From JBBDWZ01 sp050732575 (GTDB taxonomy: Bacteria > Gemmatimonadota > Gemmatimonadetes > Longimicrobiales > RSA9), in assembly GCA_050732575.1 (NCBI GenBank), contig JBOHRF010000217.1, positions 1 to 8,726 of the forward strand: a DNA stretch of 8,726 nucleotides, written 5' to 3'. Position numbers and translations under genes: made by a program. Shown here piece by piece: positions 7,016 to 8,726 of the stretch (position 1 is its first letter; the number at the start of each line of letters is the position of its first letter). Below the pieces are notes generated by a model. It was not told where the DNA came from. It did no database searches and saw nothing but the letters and a program-made list of their open reading frames with translations.

Positions 7016-7031
7016 GGAGGTCCTGTAGTTG
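7016..7031 (+). promoter_or_regulatory. Ribosome-binding site and TTG start shared with the flavoenzyme gene
   Basis: GGAGGTCCTGTAGTTG matches GGAGGTCCTGCAGTTG at 2845-2860 in 15 of 16 positions, including the Shine-Dalgarno, spacer and rare TTG start. It begins four bases after the Ser/Thr kinase stop. It fixes the start of the histidine kinase at 7029. Confidence 0.7.
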
Positions 7032-7052
7032 AGCGCCGCAGCGCCTGGCCAA
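7029..7052 (+). repeat. Direct repeat, copy 2 (24 bases, 21 identical)
   Basis: The first eight codons of the histidine kinase gene, repeated at 4513-4536 with three substitutions. The copies bracket the Ser/Thr kinase gene, which fits an insertion or a segmental duplication. Confidence 0.7.
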
Positions 7053-8498
7053 GTGCAACAGCTCGACATCGAGAGTGCGGTTCGGGACCTGCGCAAGGTC
7101 AGCATATTCGCCGATCTCGAGGAAGATCAACTGGTCTGGCTGGCCGAGCATTGCATTATTCGCGATTACAAGGCGGGCGAGGTCATGACCGCGGAAGGTG
7201 ATCCGGCCGACACCATGTTCGCAATGATCACGGGTGAGCTGCGCGGCAAACGGGAGACGCACGAGCACGGCGCCGCAAACGCGTGGCTGTTCCTCTGGAA
7301 GGCGGGCGAAATCGCGGGCACCGTCCCGTTCTCACGCATGAAGACCTGGCCTCTGACGGGGCGCGCCATGGTGCCGACGCGCGCGGCGGTTTTTCATGTC
7401 GGTGTCTTTTCGGAAATGCTGGCCCGCATCCCCGTGCTGGTCGAGCGACTGGTGCACATCATGGTGGACCGCGCGCGCCTGGGCGTGCGTGACGAGGAGC
7501 AGAACCAGTCGCTGCTGGCGCTGGGCAAGATTGCCGCCGGGCTGGCGCACGAGTTGTACAACCCCACAGCCGCCGTGCAGCGCGGCGCGCGTGAACTACG
7601 CCAGCGTTTCCAGGACTTTCGTCAGAGCTCGATCAACCTGGCGCACCACAATTTGCACGATGACGCACTGCGCGCGCTGACTACCATCAACCAGGGCAAG
7701 TCAGGCCATGCGCGCGCGCTGGATCCCATGGCGCGCAGCGAACGCATCGAGCTGTTGGGCGAATGGCTGGATGATCATCGCGTGCAACGCGCCTGGACCC
7801 TGGCCGAGAGTTTCCTGGATGCCGGCATCGAAGTGGCCGAGCTGGAACAACTGGCTGCGCATTTTCCCGATGAAGCGCTGGGTGATGGACTGATCTGGCT
7901 GGATGCCGTACTGGCTGCGGACAGCCTGCTGCAGGACGTGGAAAGCGCAACCGCACGCGTGACCGGGCTGGTCGATGCCGTGAAGTCATACTCCTACATG
8001 GATCGCTCGCCCGAGCGCACGGAAACCGACCTGCACGCGGCGCTCGATGACACGCTCAAGATCCTGACCCACAAACTGCGCGACAAGAACATCACAGTGA
8101 CGCGCGCATACGATCCGGAATTGCCGCTCGCCATCGTGCATGCAGGAGAGATGAATCAGGTCTGGACCAACCTGCTGGACAATGCCATCGATGCCGCGCC
8201 CGATGGTGGCCAGATCACGGTGCGCACGGCGCGTGAGTCGCTGCACATTCTGGTCGAGATCATCGACAATGGCGCGGGCATCACGCAAGACAAACTTCCC
8301 CGCATCTGGGAGCCGTTCTACACGACCAAGGATGTGGGCAAAGGGACGGGACTGGGACTGGACATCGTGCGGCGCATTGTGGTGCGCCGGCACCAGGGCG
8401 AGATCCGGGTGGAGTCCGTGCCGGGCGATACGCGCTTCCAGGTGCGACTGCCCTTGACTACGGTTGACTATGTGACGGCTACACCCGGCAACTCATGA
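7029..8498 (+). CDS. Soluble histidine kinase with N-terminal cyclic-nucleotide-binding-like domain
   Basis: A 489-residue cytoplasmic sensor kinase without membrane segments. Residues about 24-145 resemble a CRP-type cyclic-nucleotide-binding domain (FADLEEDQLVWLAE, AGEVMTAEGDPADTMFAMITGELRG, KAGEIAG). GE is present at 93-94, but the usual phosphate-binding Arg is not clearly in place, so the ligand is uncertain. The phospho-acceptor is H174 in GKIAAGLAHELYNPTA (166-181). An unusually long stretch (about 190-305) separates it from the second dimerisation helix (ATARVTGLVDAVKSYSYMD, 307-325). The ATPase domain is complete: NLLDNAIDA (381-389), DNGAGI (413-418), EPFYTTK (428-434), GKGTGLGLDI (437-446). 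It has no receiver of its own; the receiver fused to the flavoenzyme in the same operon is the likely partner. Its TGA overlaps the ATG of a paralogous gene. Confidence 0.9.
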   Translation: MSAAAPGQVQQLDIESAVRDLRKVSIFADLEEDQLVWLAEHCIIRDYKAGEVMTAEGDPADTMFAMITGELRGKRETHEHGAANAWLFLWKAGEIAGTVPFSRMKTWPLTGRAMVPTRAAVFHVGVFSEMLARIPVLVERLVHIMVDRARLGVRDEEQNQSLLALGKIAAGLAHELYNPTAAVQRGARELRQRFQDFRQSSINLAHHNLHDDALRALTTINQGKSGHARALDPMARSERIELLGEWLDDHRVQRAWTLAESFLDAGIEVAELEQLAAHFPDEALGDGLIWLDAVLAADSLLQDVESATARVTGLVDAVKSYSYMDRSPERTETDLHAALDDTLKILTHKLRDKNITVTRAYDPELPLAIVHAGEMNQVWTNLLDNAIDAAPDGGQITVRTARESLHILVEIIDNGAGITQDKLPRIWEPFYTTKDVGKGTGLGLDIVRRIVVRRHQGEIRVESVPGDTRFQVRLPLTTVDYVTATPGNS

Positions 8499-8726
8499 GC
8501 GAAATCATGCATGTGGATGAACAGCCAGCCGCGACCGAGAGTGCGGTCGCGGATTTGCGCCGCGTGGACGCCTTTGCCGATCTGCCCGAGGACCAGCTCA
8601 CCTGGCTGGCCGCGCAGGCGGCGTTCCAGGACCTCGAAATTGGCGACATCGTAGTGGCCGAAGGCGTTCCGATTTACGAGATGGTGGCCGTGATCAGCGG
8701 TGAGCTGCGCAGCAAACGCGAGCACA
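8495..8726 (+). CDS. Second cyclic-nucleotide-binding-like sensor protein, paralogue of the preceding kinase (5' part)
   Basis: Open to the window edge; 77 codons are visible. It starts with an ATG that overlaps the previous stop (ATGA at 8495-8498), which indicates translational coupling. It aligns without gaps to the histidine kinase encoded just upstream: 35 of 63 residues are identical from ESAV (residue 15 in both) to KRE (74-76), including FADL.EDQL.WLA (27-39), AEG (55-57) and GELR.KRE (69-76). It therefore begins with the same CRP-like domain. The rest is missing, so it is not certain that it is also a histidine kinase, but a tandem duplication of the whole gene is the simplest explanation. 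Residues 1-14 differ from the paralogue. Confidence 0.82.
   Translation, partial: MSEIMHVDEQPAATESAVADLRRVDAFADLPEDQLTWLAAQAAFQDLEIGDIVVAEGVPIYEMVAVISGELRSKREH

Noticed and set aside
4513..7052. A transposon bounded by the 24-base repeat
   Set aside because: The repeats are direct, lie in coding starts, and no transposase or terminal inverted repeat is present. A homologous or illegitimate insertion is more likely than a classical transposon.

Overview
This is a GC-rich, densely coded bacterial window. Its transmembrane Ser/Thr kinase with TolB-like and TPR output regions, beside a redox-linked two-component module, is a style common in Gemmatimonadota and Acidobacteriota. That assignment is inference only; there is no rRNA or other marker here. 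I saw no tRNA or rRNA gene, transposase or CRISPR array.

Layout. (1) Positions 116-843, plus strand: a translationally overlapping pair of small genes, a DUF5674 protein followed by a conserved-looking 119-residue protein of unknown function. (2) Positions 844-976: a short gap between convergent genes, holding a long imperfect inverted repeat. (3) Positions 977-2704, minus strand: a 575-residue protein with a DUF4157 (eCIS-core-type) metalloprotease-like domain at the N-terminus and a second zinc-metalloprotease region that looks like an M35-type aspzincin. (4) Positions 2705-2857: a divergent intergenic region. (5) Positions 2858-8726, plus strand: a tightly packed signalling and redox operon. 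It encodes a response-regulator/thioredoxin-reductase-like fusion, a Ser/Thr kinase with TolB-like and TPR regions, a soluble histidine kinase with an N-terminal cyclic-nucleotide-binding-like domain, and the start of a second, paralogous sensor protein cut by the window edge.

How the genes may work together. The histidine kinase genes most likely phosphorylate the receiver domain fused to the flavoenzyme, so a two-component signal would control a pyridine-nucleotide:flavin redox module. That module has lost the usual CxxC of thioredoxin reductase, so it probably does not reduce thioredoxin. The Ser/Thr kinase gene sits between the two partners. The first 24 bases of the histidine kinase gene are repeated, with 3 mismatches, at the end of the flavoenzyme gene. 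This suggests that the kinase gene was inserted into an older flavoenzyme-histidine kinase junction, leaving a 48-codon remnant or leader ORF. The flavoenzyme and histidine kinase genes also share an almost identical ribosome-binding site and TTG start, which supports their belonging together.
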